Assembly (NCBI RefSeq): GCF_016918075.2
Contig: NZ_JAERPS020000003.1
Span: forward strand, 124,001 to 188,000
Direction of reading: 5' to 3'
From: Rheinheimera maricola
GTDB lineage: Bacteria > Pseudomonadota > Gammaproteobacteria > Enterobacterales > Alteromonadaceae
Length of the DNA stretch: 64,000 bases
Below the pieces are notes generated by a model that was not told the DNA's origin, did no database searches, and saw nothing but the letters and a program-made list of their open reading frames with translations. Positions within the stretch are counted from its first letter, which is position 1. The number at the start of each line of letters is the position of its first letter. This document shows, piece by piece, positions 7,974-16,842 of the stretch. The position numbers and the translations under genes were made by a program.

Positions 7974-8840
7974 ATGCAAAAAGCCCATTTAGAACTTAGC
8001 CAGCTGGGTATCAGCTTCCCAACGCCAAAGGGCCCCTTTGTCGCGCTGCAAAATGTTAATCTGGATATCGGCAAAGGCGAATTTATCAGCCTGATTGGCC
8101 ACTCCGGCTGCGGTAAATCAACGGTATTAAATCTGGTGGCCGGTTTGCTGCAGGCAAGCTCAGGGGGCGTTATTTTAAACCAGAAAGAAGTCAACGCGCC
8201 CGGGCCAGAGCGCGCGGTAGTATTTCAAAACCACTCGCTGCTGCCCTGGCTTAGCGTGTACCAGAATGTCGAGCTGGCAGTAAAGCAAGTGTTTCGCGGC
8301 CAGAAAAACAAAACCGAAATGCGCGATTGGATAGAGCACAACCTGGCACTAGTGCAAATGAGCCATGCCCGCGATAAGTGCCCGGCAGAGATTTCCGGCG
8401 GCATGAAGCAGCGCGTCGGCATTGCCCGCGCCTTAGCTATGCAGCCGCAGGTGCTGTTAATGGACGAACCCTTTGGCGCACTGGATGCACTCACCCGCGC
8501 CCATCTGCAAGACTCGCTGATGGAAATACAAGCCAGGCTGAATAACACTGTGATTATGATCACCCACGATGTCGATGAAGCGGTGCTGTTATCGGATCGC
8601 ATTGTAATGATGACCAACGGCCCCTCCGCCACCATCGGCGAAATACTGCAAATTGAGCTGCCGCGGCCACGCAACCGCATTGCGCTGGCCGATTGCGCTA
8701 CCTATAACCATTACCGCCACCAAGTGCTGAGCTTTTTGTATGAAAAGCAGCGAAAAGTGGAAGTATTGCCTAAAGCCGAGCCGGTAAAAGCGGCGGTAGC
8801 TACACCAGAGCTGTTGGCAGCACAGGAGAAACGGGCATGA
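7974..8840 (+). CDS. nrtD: Nitrate ABC transporter ATP-binding protein
   Basis: ATPase that energises nitrate import. Walker A GHSGCGKST is near residue 43, the signature ISGGMKQRVGIARAL in the middle, Walker B VLLMDEPFGALDAL just after it and the switch histidine in MITHDVDEA. At 288 residues it is a single-domain NrtD-like protein, without the NrtA-like regulatory domain that cyanobacterial NrtC carries, so one gene product probably forms the homodimeric ATPase. A tail of about 30 residues after the ABC domain is rich in Ala, Lys and Glu. Its stop overlaps the next start (ATGA). AGGAG precedes the start. Confidence 0.93.
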   Translation: MQKAHLELSQLGISFPTPKGPFVALQNVNLDIGKGEFISLIGHSGCGKSTVLNLVAGLLQASSGGVILNQKEVNAPGPERAVVFQNHSLLPWLSVYQNVELAVKQVFRGQKNKTEMRDWIEHNLALVQMSHARDKCPAEISGGMKQRVGIARALAMQPQVLLMDEPFGALDALTRAHLQDSLMEIQARLNNTVIMITHDVDEAVLLSDRIVMMTNGPSATIGEILQIELPRPRNRIALADCATYNHYRHQVLSFLYEKQRKVEVLPKAEPVKAAVATPELLAAQEKRA

Positions 8841-10174
8841 CAGAGGCAGAGCTGATTATTATCGGCAATGGCATGGCCTGTCAGCGCTTGCTGGCAGAGT
8901 TAGTGCAACAGCCGAACCGGCCAACAAAAATAGTGGTATTTGGCGCTGAAGCTAAACCGGCCTATAACCGTGTGTTGCTGTCCGGCCTGTTAAGCAATGA
9001 GCTGCCCGACAGCGCGGCTGAGCTGGCTAGCCCGGCTTGGTACACTAAACACAATATCGAGCTGATTTGTGACGATGCAGTGGTATTAATTGATCGTGAG
9101 CGCAAGTTAGTGATAAGCCGCCATGGCCGCTACCGCCGTTACCAGCAGTTAGTGCTGGCCTGTGGTGCCCTGCCGCTGACACCGGCTTATGCCAGGGAGA
9201 GTGCCAAAGAGAAGGCCAATGATAGCAGCGGCCAGTTAAAGCCTGGCCTTTGCCATTTTCGCAACTGGCAGGATTTAGCCACGCTGCGTCTGGCCGGCCA
9301 GCAATTGCAGCATGCGGTGGTGGTCGGCGGTGGTTTTCTTGGCCTGGAAGCGGCCGAAGGCCTGCGCAAGCTTGGCATGCAGGTCAGCCTGCTGCAGCGC
9401 GGTGCTTATTTGCTAAACCGCCAGCTTGACGCCACTGCCGCCACTTTATTGCAGCAACAACTTAGCGCGCGCGGTTTAAGCATTTTGACCAACAGTGAAA
9501 TTGAGCGCCTGAATTATAAACATGGCCAATTGCAGTCGGTCAGGCTAACCAGTGGCCAGCAGTTAAAAGCCGATATCGTCGTGCTGGCACTGGGCATTCG
9601 CCCGAATATCAGCCTGGCACAGCAATCTGGCCTTAGCGTTAAACACGGCATCCTCGTTAACCGCAACTTACAAAGCTCAGACAGCGCCATTTATGCATTG
9701 GGCGAATGTATTGAGCTTAACGGCGAAACCTTTGGTTTAGTCGCGCCAATTAACACTCAGGCCAAACAGATGGCGCAAACATTGTGCAGCAAACCTGCAG
9801 CCTATTGCAGCGAACAGGCGACAACACAGCTGAAAATCAGCGGTATTGCGCTGAGCTCCTGTGGCGATATTGCCTCGCTCTGTGCCAAACCCGACAGCTT
9901 TGATGGCTGCACCGATTATCTCAATAGCGAGCTTAATGAATATCGCCGGCTCTGGTGGCGCGGGCCTTATTTAGTCGGCGCCGTGCTGTATGGCGATACC
10001 AGCCTGAGCCAACAACTCAGCCAGCTGATTACTCAGCAGCAGCCCTATCACGGCTGTCGCAGCAGCTTAGTGCTTGGCCGGGTCGAACAAGGCATAGCCG
10101 AACCGGGCATGGTCGACAGCGCCGAGACAGAGCCCGCCGCTGTCAGCCAACCACAACAACAAGACGCTGCCTAG
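8837..10174 (+). CDS. FAD-dependent NAD(P)H oxidoreductase, probable electron donor to NasA
   Basis: A 445-residue flavoprotein resembling the N-terminal half of NirB. It has an FAD-binding start (IIIGNGMACQRLL), a central NAD(P)H-binding motif (VVGGGFLGLEAAEGL) and the flavin motif YALGEC. It lacks the [2Fe-2S] and siroheme domains of NirB. Between the nitrate transporter and nirB, and with no other NasA reductase gene nearby, the likeliest job is to pass electrons from NAD(P)H to the [2Fe-2S] domain of NasA, as the small subunits of Klebsiella (NasC) and Bacillus (NasB) enzymes do. That role is inferred from family and location. It overlaps the ATPase gene by four bases and lies 10 bases before nirB. 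Confidence 0.82.
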   Translation: MTEAELIIIGNGMACQRLLAELVQQPNRPTKIVVFGAEAKPAYNRVLLSGLLSNELPDSAAELASPAWYTKHNIELICDDAVVLIDRERKLVISRHGRYRRYQQLVLACGALPLTPAYARESAKEKANDSSGQLKPGLCHFRNWQDLATLRLAGQQLQHAVVVGGGFLGLEAAEGLRKLGMQVSLLQRGAYLLNRQLDATAATLLQQQLSARGLSILTNSEIERLNYKHGQLQSVRLTSGQQLKADIVVLALGIRPNISLAQQSGLSVKHGILVNRNLQSSDSAIYALGECIELNGETFGLVAPINTQAKQMAQTLCSKPAAYCSEQATTQLKISGIALSSCGDIASLCAKPDSFDGCTDYLNSELNEYRRLWWRGPYLVGAVLYGDTSLSQQLSQLITQQQPYHGCRSSLVLGRVEQGIAEPGMVDSAETEPAAVSQPQQQDAA

Positions 10175-10184
10175 GAGCACCATT

Positions 10185-12719
10185 ATGACAACAAGCATCA
10201 CAAAACAACTGCTGGTGATCGGCAATGGCATGGTTGGTCAGCATTTTATTGAGCAGTGGCTGGCTTTACAGCAAGAGAACAGCGACTGGCAACTCACGGT
10301 ATTTGCCTTTGAGGACAGGCCCGCTTACGACAGAGTGCATTTATCCGATTACTTCAGCGATGGCAATGCCGGCAAACTGCAACTGGCCGCTGACAGCTTT
10401 TATAGCGATAACGACGTAACCTTAAAGCTGAACGAGCCGGTGCTGGCGATTGACCGCGCAGCCAAAACAGTCACTACCGCTAAGGCGCGCTACTTTTACG
10501 ACAAGTTGGTACTGGCCACTGGCTCTTACCCCTTTGTACCGCAAATTGCCGGTAACGATAACGCCCACTGCCTGGTGTACCGTACCATTGCCGATCTGGA
10601 AGCGATCAGTGCCAGTAGCCTGGGCGCGCGGATTGGCGTGGTAATCGGTGGCGGCCTGCTGGGCCTCGAAGCGGCCAATGCGCTGAAGCTGCAAGGCTTA
10701 GAAGCCCATGTCGTGGAATTTGCGCCGCAATTAATGCCGGTGCAGCTTGATAAAGATGGCGGCGAGCTGCTACGCCGTAAAATTGAGCAGTTAGGCGTTA
10801 GTGTGCATACCGACAAAGCTACCAGCAGCATTACAGCAGGCACAGAGCAGCGCTTACAGCTTAACTTTGCTGATGGCAGCGTGCTGCAAAGCGATCTTAT
10901 TGTGTTCTCCGCAGGCATTCGGCCGCAGGACCAGCTTGGCAAAGACGCCGGTTTAGAGCTGGGCGCGCGCGGCGGCATCGTTATCAACAATCAGTGCCAA
11001 AGCAGCGACAGCGATATCTATGCCATTGGCGAATGCGCACTATGGCAGGGCCAGTTATTTGGCCTGGTAGCGCCAGGTTATCAGATGGCGCGCACTGCCG
11101 CCGCGGTGCTGAGCGGCGATAACAGCCACAGCTTTACTGGCGCCGATATGTCGACCAAGCTGAAGCTGCTCGGTGTTGATGTTGGTTCCATTGGCGATGC
11201 GCATGGCCGCACGCCAGGCAGTATCAGCCTGCGTTATCGCAATGACTTGCTGGGCGAGTACCGTAAATTAGTGCTAAGCGCAGACGGCAAACAACTGCTG
11301 GGCGCAGTACTGGTGGGTGATAACAGCTATTACGACAGCTTATTGCAATATGCGCTGAACGGCATTGCTTTGCCTGCCGATCCACAAAGCCTGATCCTGC
11401 CGCAAAGCAGCGGCAAGGTGCTTTTGGGCCCAGCTGCCCTGCCCGCTACAGCCACGCTGTGCTCTTGTCATAATGTCAGCAAGGGCGCCATTTGTGCTGC
11501 GCTCGATAGCGGCGTGCGGGACTTAGCCGGCATCAAAAGTTGCACTAAAGCCGCCACCGGCTGTGGTGGCTGCGCGGCGCTGTTAAAAAGCGTGGTCGAG
11601 CACGAACTCAGCGAGCGCGGCGTAGCGGTAAGCACCGATCTGTGCGAGCACTTTAGCTACAGCCGCCAGCAGCTGTATCATCTGGTGCGGGTCGATGGCA
11701 TTAAAACCTTTAATCAGCTGATACAACGCCATGGCCGTGGTCACGGCTGCGAGATCTGTAAACCCGCGGTGGCCTCTATTCTGGCCAGTTGCTGGAACGA
11801 GCCAGTGCTGGCCAAACCGCATGTTGCGCTGCAAGACACCAATGACACTTTTTTAGCCAATATGCAAAAAAACGGCACCTACTCGGTAGTGCCACGTATT
11901 GCCGGTGGTGAAATAACCCCAGCGATGCTGATAAGCATTGGCAAAGTGGCCGAGCAATATCAGCTGTATACCAAGATCACCGGCGGCCAGCGCATCGATT
12001 TATTTGGCGCTACCCTGGATCAGCTGCCGCTGATCTGGCAGCAGCTGATCGACGCCGGCTTTGAAACCGGCCATGCCTATGGCAAGTCGCTACGCACGGT
12101 AAAATCCTGTGTTGGCAGTACCTGGTGTCGTTACGGCGTGCAGGACAGTGTCAGCATGGCCATTTTGCTGGAGAACCGCTACAAGGGCGTGCGCGCGCCG
12201 CACAAAATTAAAATGGCCGTCTCCGGCTGCACCCGCGAATGCGCCGAAGCCCAAAGCAAAGACGTCGGCGTAATTGCCACTGAAAATGGCTGGAACCTGT
12301 ATGTCTGCGGCAATGGCGGCATGAAACCGCGCCACGCTGACTTATTTGCTACCGACTTAAATGACGAGCAATTGCTGAGCTATGTCGACCGGCTGCTGAT
12401 GTTTTATATCAAAACCGCCGACCGCCTGCAGCGCACCGCCACCTGGATGAATAACCTCGAAGGCGGCCTGGACTATCTGCGTGATGTCATTATTCACGAT
12501 AGCTTAGGCCTTGGCGCAGAGCTTGAAGCGCAAATGCAGCTATTAATCAGCAACTACCAGTGCGAATGGCAAACCGTACTGGCCGATCCGTTACAGCGCG
12601 CCCGCTTTAAAAGCTATGTAAATGCCGCCGCCCCGGCGCGCAGCGAGTTTGGTTTTGTGCCCGAGCGCGGCCAGCTTATCCCCATCCGCCAACTTAATAA
12701 TAAGGAGACCGACGTATGA
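10185..12719 (+). CDS. nirB: NADH-dependent nitrite reductase, large subunit
   Basis: Cytoplasmic enzyme that reduces nitrite to ammonium with NADH. Domain order: FAD/NAD(P) module (GNGMVGQHF at the start, VIGGGLLGLEAANAL near residue 155, YAIGECALWQ near 280); a BFD-like [2Fe-2S] module (CSCHNVSKGAIC and CGGC, around residues 425-465); then the sulfite/nitrite reductase half with siroheme-[4Fe-4S] cysteines in CVGSTWCRYG and VSGCTREC. The 844 residues match the usual NirB length. AGGAG precedes the ATG. The stop overlaps the nirD start. Siroheme supply is provided in part by the cobA gene beyond nasA. Confidence 0.96.
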   Translation: MTTSITKQLLVIGNGMVGQHFIEQWLALQQENSDWQLTVFAFEDRPAYDRVHLSDYFSDGNAGKLQLAADSFYSDNDVTLKLNEPVLAIDRAAKTVTTAKARYFYDKLVLATGSYPFVPQIAGNDNAHCLVYRTIADLEAISASSLGARIGVVIGGGLLGLEAANALKLQGLEAHVVEFAPQLMPVQLDKDGGELLRRKIEQLGVSVHTDKATSSITAGTEQRLQLNFADGSVLQSDLIVFSAGIRPQDQLGKDAGLELGARGGIVINNQCQSSDSDIYAIGECALWQGQLFGLVAPGYQMARTAAAVLSGDNSHSFTGADMSTKLKLLGVDVGSIGDAHGRTPGSISLRYRNDLLGEYRKLVLSADGKQLLGAVLVGDNSYYDSLLQYALNGIALPADPQSLILPQSSGKVLLGPAALPATATLCSCHNVSKGAICAALDSGVRDLAGIKSCTKAATGCGGCAALLKSVVEHELSERGVAVSTDLCEHFSYSRQQLYHLVRVDGIKTFNQLIQRHGRGHGCEICKPAVASILASCWNEPVLAKPHVALQDTNDTFLANMQKNGTYSVVPRIAGGEITPAMLISIGKVAEQYQLYTKITGGQRIDLFGATLDQLPLIWQQLIDAGFETGHAYGKSLRTVKSCVGSTWCRYGVQDSVSMAILLENRYKGVRAPHKIKMAVSGCTRECAEAQSKDVGVIATENGWNLYVCGNGGMKPRHADLFATDLNDEQLLSYVDRLLMFYIKTADRLQRTATWMNNLEGGLDYLRDVIIHDSLGLGAELEAQMQLLISNYQCEWQTVLADPLQRARFKSYVNAAAPARSEFGFVPERGQLIPIRQLNNKETDV

Positions 12720-13096
12720 ACCAGCTAGCTTATGCCTTAGACAGTCAGCCCGGCGTACAACAGCAGCCGGTTTTATTGTGTCAGCAGCAAGACTTAGTAC
12801 CGTTCTGTGGTGTAGCGGCACGGTTTGCAGAACATGCGATAGCGCTGTTTTATCTGCCCGGCCAGGAGGTCGAGTTGTATGGCGTTAGCCATATCGACCC
12901 GGCAACAGGCGCACCGGTTATCGCCCATGGCCTGCTGGGCGAAAGCAAAGGCGAGTTTTACATCGCCGCGCCGCTACACAAGCAGCAGTACCGGCTCAGC
13001 GATGGCCAGTGTTTAAGCGACAGCACGCTGAAATTGCAGGTTTTTGAAGTGCAGCTACAGCATGCCCAGGTATGGCTGCTACCCCCAACGGAGTAG
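12716..13096 (+). CDS. nirD: NADH-dependent nitrite reductase, small subunit
   Basis: Rieske-fold small subunit of NirBD, 126 residues. The domain retains the beta-sandwich pattern (LVPFCGVAARFAEHAIALFY) but has no Rieske Cys-His pairs, as expected for NirD. The start overlaps the nirB stop by four bases and AAGGAG lies close upstream. It is the last gene before the 184-base intergenic region holding the Moco riboswitch, so transcripts from the nrt promoter may run on into moaA. Confidence 0.92.
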   Translation: MNQLAYALDSQPGVQQQPVLLCQQQDLVPFCGVAARFAEHAIALFYLPGQEVELYGVSHIDPATGAPVIAHGLLGESKGEFYIAAPLHKQQYRLSDGQCLSDSTLKLQVFEVQLQHAQVWLLPPTE

Positions 13097-13150
13097 TCAG
13101 ACGCCCCTTAATGGCAATAACAATAAGGACGCAAAGCTTTTAAGCTTAAC

Positions 13151-13273
13151 GACACAACACCGAGCAAGGCGCTCTAAAGCAGTATTGCACAGCCATACTG
13201 CCATGAGGCCTTTGCCGTGGCACTCTCGCCACCGGGTAAGTCTGGAAACGGCCTTACCTCCCCACTTGGAAAG
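13151..13273 (+). ncRNA. Molybdenum cofactor (Moco) riboswitch
   Basis: The leader before moaA contains the conserved Moco-motif blocks CACCGAGCAAGGC (13159 on), GAGGCCTTTGCCGTGGC (13205 on), GCCACCGGGTAA and GGAAACGGCCTTACCTCC (to about 13261). At the end, CCACTT and AAGGTG (13262-13276) form a small hairpin that hides the moaA ribosome-binding site, a likely expression platform. It should switch off moaA and the operon when Moco is abundant. Assignment is from remembered consensus, not a covariance search. Confidence 0.85.
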
Positions 13274-13280
13274 GTGAATT

Positions 13281-14252
13281 ATGTTAACTGACGCCTATGC
13301 GCGCCGCTATAGTTATTTGCGGCTGTCTGTCACTGAAAGCTGCAATTTTCGTTGCAGCTATTGCCTGCCTGACGGTAATGACTGCAACTCCCGTAGCGGC
13401 GAGCTTAACCTGACTGAAATTCGCCGCTTAGTCACCGCCTTTGCCAAACTCGGCACCCGTAAGGTACGAATTACCGGCGGCGAACCATCGCTGCGTAAAG
13501 ACTTAACCGAAATTATCGCTACCTGCAAAGCCGTGCCCGGCATTGAAAAGGTGGCACTAACCACTAACGGCTATCGTTTAAAACGCGATGCGTTGGCGTG
13601 GCAGCAAGCCGGGCTGGATGCGGTGAATGTCAGTGTCGATAGCTTAGATGCTGATACCTTTCATCTGGTCACCGGCCAGGACAAGCTTGCCGATATTTTA
13701 GATGGCATAGCGCACGCTAAAGCCATTGGCATTAAGCAAGTGAAAATTAATACCGTGCTGTTAAAGCAGCACAATGCCTTGGCGCTGCCCGATTTTCTGC
13801 AGTTTATTCAACAGCAGGATATCGCGCTGCGTTTTATTGAATTGATGCGCACCGGCGATAATGCCGGCTTCTATCAGCGCCAGCATTTAAGTGGCGAGCA
13901 TATTCAGCAGCAGCTGCTGGCACAAGGCTGGCAGCTAAACGCCAAAGCCAAAACCGACGGTCCGGCGCTGGAATATTCGCATGCCGGTTATCAGGGCCGG
14001 ATTGGCCTGATTATGCCCTACAGCAAAGACTTTTGTGCCGATTGCAACCGGCTTAGGGTGTCAAGCAGCGGCGCGTTGTATTTATGCCTGTTTACCGACA
14101 GCCATCAGGACTTACGTAGCCTGCTGCAAAGCGATGACAGCGCGCCGTTAATGCGCTTTTTACAGCAAGCGGTGCAAGGTAAAGCCTTCAGCCATCAGCT
14201 GGCGCAGGATTACAGCGGCAGCACCCGGCATTTAGCCCAGATCGGTGGATAA
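13281..14252 (+). CDS. moaA: GTP 3',8-cyclase MoaA
   Basis: Radical-SAM enzyme that with MoaC converts GTP into cyclic pyranopterin monophosphate, the first step of Moco synthesis. The SAM cluster motif CNFRCSYC is at residues 17-24, GGEPSLRKDL follows, and the second cluster is formed from CADCNRLRV plus a cysteine in YLCLF. The chain of 323 residues ends in Gly-Gly, the conserved catalytic tail. AAAGG lies before the ATG within the riboswitch. It opens a nine-gene operon that runs to modC with small gaps, interrupted only by the inserted element after moaC. Confidence 0.96.
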   Translation: MLTDAYARRYSYLRLSVTESCNFRCSYCLPDGNDCNSRSGELNLTEIRRLVTAFAKLGTRKVRITGGEPSLRKDLTEIIATCKAVPGIEKVALTTNGYRLKRDALAWQQAGLDAVNVSVDSLDADTFHLVTGQDKLADILDGIAHAKAIGIKQVKINTVLLKQHNALALPDFLQFIQQQDIALRFIELMRTGDNAGFYQRQHLSGEHIQQQLLAQGWQLNAKAKTDGPALEYSHAGYQGRIGLIMPYSKDFCADCNRLRVSSSGALYLCLFTDSHQDLRSLLQSDDSAPLMRFLQQAVQGKAFSHQLAQDYSGSTRHLAQIGG

Positions 14253-14264
14253 CAGGTGGCTAAC

Positions 14265-14831
14265 ATGAGTAGCAACAAACCCTTTAGCGCAGTGATTTTA
14301 GCCGGTGGTCAATCCAGCCGTATGGGCCAGGATAAAGCGCTGCTGCAACTTAATGGCCAAAGCTTACTGGCACATATGCAGCAACTGGCGCTGGATAGCG
14401 GTGCAGCTGAAGTTCTGATTAGCCGCAACCAACCGGGCTTTATTGCGGACAATGAGTCAACTCAGGCACAAGGACCTTTAGCAGGTATTTTAGCGGCATT
14501 ACAACATTGCAGAAGTTCACAGTTACTGGTACTGCCTATTGATACACCACTGCTAAACCCAGCCAGCCTGCGGCAGTTATTGCAACAGGCCAATGCCAGT
14601 GCCAGTTACTTTAGCAATAGCCCGCTGCCTTGCGTATTGCCGGTAAATACCGCACTTAGCGCCCAAATTAGTGCACAACTGCAAAGCGGCCAGCGCTCGG
14701 TAAAAGCCCTGCTAACCATGCTCAATGCGGTAGCCCTGCCAGCGCCAACAACAGAATTACTCAATACCAATACACCAGCCGACTGGCAGCAATGTCTGGC
14801 AGTAGTTAATCACGGGAGCCTGTATGCCTAA
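14265..14831 (+). CDS. mobA: Molybdenum cofactor guanylyltransferase MobA
   Basis: Joins GMP to molybdopterin to give the bis-MGD form used by NasA and NarG. Nucleotidyltransferase signature LAGGQSSRMGQDKALL is at the N-terminus; QGPLAGILAAL and LVLPIDTPLL follow. The start at ATG 14265 has AGGTGG eight bases before; the GTG nine bases upstream is less likely. About 188 residues, normal for MobA. It overlaps moaB by eight bases. Gene order moaA-mobA-moaB differs from E. coli, where mobA is elsewhere. Confidence 0.92.
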   Translation: MSSNKPFSAVILAGGQSSRMGQDKALLQLNGQSLLAHMQQLALDSGAAEVLISRNQPGFIADNESTQAQGPLAGILAALQHCRSSQLLVLPIDTPLLNPASLRQLLQQANASASYFSNSPLPCVLPVNTALSAQISAQLQSGQRSVKALLTMLNAVALPAPTTELLNTNTPADWQQCLAVVNHGSLYA

Positions 14832-15375
14832 GCCTGATTTAAGCCAGTTTTATCCGCTCAATATCGCAATCCTCACGGTATCGGACAGCCGCAGCAGCGC
14901 TAACGACAGCAAGAATGACAGCAGTGGCGACTTGCTCTGTGGGCTGTTGCAAAGCGCCGATCATCAGCTGGTTGACCGGGCATTACTGCCAAATAACAAA
15001 TACCAGCTACGCGCTACGCTAAGCCAATGGATCGCAAGCGATACCATTCAGGTAGTGCTGATTAATGGCGGCACCGGTTTTCATCACACTAACTGTACCG
15101 TGGAAGCGCTAATGCCTTTACTCGACACCCAGGTACCGGGCTTTGGTGAGCTGTTTCGCCAGTTATCGTTTAACCAGTTAGGCTCAGCTGCGCTGCAATC
15201 CGGCGCAGTAGCTGGCCTTGCTAATGGCACGCTGATCTTTGCCATGCCAGGCTCCGGCGGCGCCTGCACCCTTGCGATGCAGCAGCTGATTTTACCGCAA
15301 TTAGATAGCAAAACCGGGCCCTGCAACTTTGTAGCCCATGTAAAAAACAGCCCAAGCCAAAGCTGTGGAGCTTAA
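14824..15375 (+). CDS. moaB: Molybdopterin adenylyltransferase family protein MoaB
   Basis: Member of the MoaB/Mog family, which binds molybdopterin and in many bacteria adenylylates it before metal insertion. Motifs: [16 protein letters not shown] near residue 12, [19 protein letters not shown] near residue 78 and [15 protein letters not shown] near residue 138. The usual GGTG(L/T)TxRD is here GGTGFHHTN, so one conserved segment is altered, though the fold looks intact. Length 183. No mog gene is seen in the window, so this may be the only adenylyltransferase. Confidence 0.88.
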   Translation: MPKPDLSQFYPLNIAILTVSDSRSSANDSKNDSSGDLLCGLLQSADHQLVDRALLPNNKYQLRATLSQWIASDTIQVVLINGGTGFHHTNCTVEALMPLLDTQVPGFGELFRQLSFNQLGSAALQSGAVAGLANGTLIFAMPGSGGACTLAMQQLILPQLDSKTGPCNFVAHVKNSPSQSCGA

Positions 15376-15376
15376 G

Positions 15377-15880
15377 ATGACAGCAACCCTTAGCCATTTG
15401 GAACTAACGCATCTAGATCAGAGCGGCGCTGCGGCGATGGTCGATGTTAGCGCCAAGCCAAACACCACCCGGCTGGCCCGCGCCGGCGCCTTAGTGCAAA
15501 CCACGCCTGAAGTGATTGAGTTAATTGCCCGGGCATTGCTGAAAAAAGGCGATGTACTGGCCACCGCCCGCATTGCCGGCATTATGGCAGCGAAAAAAAC
15601 CAGCGAGCTTATTCCGCTGTGTCATCCACTGATGCTGAGCAAGGTATCGGTCGATTTTCAGCTGTTGCCAGAGCAAGGCCAAATTCAGATAGAAAGCTGC
15701 TGTGTGCTTAGCGGCTGCACCGGCGTGGAGATGGAGGCACTCACTGCCGCCTCGGTGGCCGCCTTAACCATTTACGATATGTGCAAAGCGGTGGATAAAG
15801 CGATGATTATCAGCGATATCCGCCTGCTGGAGAAAACCGGCGGCAAGTCCGGGCATTACCTTGTGGAGGCTGAACAATGA
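15377..15880 (+). CDS. moaC: Cyclic pyranopterin monophosphate synthase MoaC
   Basis: Second enzyme of Moco synthesis, working on the MoaA product. Conserved pieces include [38 protein letters not shown] and GGKSGHY at the C-terminus. The ATG at 15377 has GGAG eight bases before and lies right after the moaB stop; the GTG at 15365 is rejected. About 167 residues, normal. The 243 bases that follow, before moaD, contain the MITE-like element. Confidence 0.95.
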   Translation: MTATLSHLELTHLDQSGAAAMVDVSAKPNTTRLARAGALVQTTPEVIELIARALLKKGDVLATARIAGIMAAKKTSELIPLCHPLMLSKVSVDFQLLPEQGQIQIESCCVLSGCTGVEMEALTAASVAALTIYDMCKAVDKAMIISDIRLLEKTGGKSGHYLVEAEQ

Positions 15881-15898
15881 ATTCGCCTGTGACTCTGC

Positions 15899-16061
15899 GA
15901 TTGGTATGCCCTTTGGGCTCGCCACAGCGTCGTTACGGGCACATCCTGCCCTCCACGCGTGCGGGCCAGCTTGCGCTGACCAAATTCGTTCCCGACGAAT
16001 TTTTTGCCCGCCTTCGCTATTCGCAAAAAGGGTCTGTGGCGCCCCAAAGCACACACCAATC
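15899..16061. mobile_element. MITE-like element with imperfect terminal inverted repeats
   Basis: The left end (15899-15927) and the reverse complement of the right end (16034-16061) both begin GATTGGT, share TTTGGG in the middle and finish in CGCCACAG. The interior holds further palindromes (AATTCGT/ACGAATT around 15983-16002; GGGCA/TGCCC around 15937). It has no convincing gene of its own and splits moaC from moaD, which are normally adjacent. No clear target duplication was found. Open frames of 73-84 codons across it have poor composition. Likely non-autonomous and repeated elsewhere in the genome. Confidence 0.65.
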
Positions 16062-16123
16062 TTCGCCGAACCAGCGCAGTAGTAATCCAAGTAACAATAA
16101 ACACAGCTTCAACCGGAGGCAGT

Positions 16124-16375
16124 ATGATTAAAATTCTGTTTTTCGCCGCGCTGCGTGAGCGGCTTGATTGCGAACAATACCTGCTTAGTTGCGATGGCAA
16201 AATGTTGCAGGTGGCCGACGTACTGCAGCAACTGCAAAGCCGTTGCCAAAACTGGCAGCAGGAACTTAGCCGCACCGATTTGCTCTGCGCCGTAAACCAG
16301 CACCTGGTGCCGTTAACGGCCAGCGTGCAGGATGGCGATGAGCTGGCGTTTTTCCCGCCGGTAACCGGTGGCTAG
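16124..16375 (+). CDS. moaD: Molybdopterin synthase sulfur carrier subunit MoaD
   Basis: Ubiquitin-like protein of 83 residues that carries the thiocarboxylate sulfur for molybdopterin synthase. It begins IKILFFAALRERLDCEQY and ends in the required Gly-Gly (FPPVTGG). CGGAGG lies before the ATG at 16124. It is separated from moaC by 243 bases containing a MITE-like element, and from moaE by five bases. Confidence 0.94.
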   Translation: MIKILFFAALRERLDCEQYLLSCDGKMLQVADVLQQLQSRCQNWQQELSRTDLLCAVNQHLVPLTASVQDGDELAFFPPVTGG

Positions 16376-16380
16376 CAGGG

Positions 16381-16839
16381 ATGAAGGATATGAGTATCTT
16401 TGTTGCTGTACAAAGCGATGATTTTTGTGTCGCCAGTGAGTACGACGAGCTGCGCCGTCACTCAGCCTGTGGCGCTGTCGTCACCTTTAGCGGCCTGGTA
16501 CGTGAGCTAAGCGATAACACCCTGCACAGCATGACGCTGGAACACTACCCCGGCATGACCGAGCAAGCCCTTATCGCTATTGCTCAGCAAGCACAGAGCC
16601 GCTGGCAGCTTGGCGCGGTGCATATTATTCACCGCGTTGGCACGCTTAAACCGAATGAGCAGATTGTGTTTGTTGGCATTGCCAGCGCGCATCGCGCGGC
16701 GGCCTTTGCCGCCTGCGAATTTATTATGGATTACCTGAAAAACCGCGCGCCGTTCTGGAAAAAAGAACACACCGCCAGCGGTGATTACTGGGTCGGGGCC
16801 AAAGCCAGCGACCAGCAAGCGCTGGCACGCTGGGAGTAA
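16381..16839 (+). CDS. moaE: Molybdopterin synthase catalytic subunit MoaE
   Basis: Large subunit that transfers sulfur from MoaD to cyclic pyranopterin. Conserved features: CGAVVTFSGLVRELSDN, LEHYPGMTEQAL, HRVGTLKPNEQIVFVG and the active-site lysine region KNRAPFWKKE. About 150 residues. The start may instead be the ATG at 16390, since both have modest ribosome-binding sites. It is followed three bases later by modA. Confidence 0.94.
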   Translation: MKDMSIFVAVQSDDFCVASEYDELRRHSACGAVVTFSGLVRELSDNTLHSMTLEHYPGMTEQALIAIAQQAQSRWQLGAVHIIHRVGTLKPNEQIVFVGIASAHRAAAFAACEFIMDYLKNRAPFWKKEHTASGDYWVGAKASDQQALARWE

Positions 16840-16842
16840 CCT

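Noticed and set aside
15861-16131. Overlapping ORFs of 73-84 codons between moaC and moaD
   Set aside because: They run through a structured element with terminal inverted repeats, and their composition is unlike protein; moaD has its own start and ribosome site.
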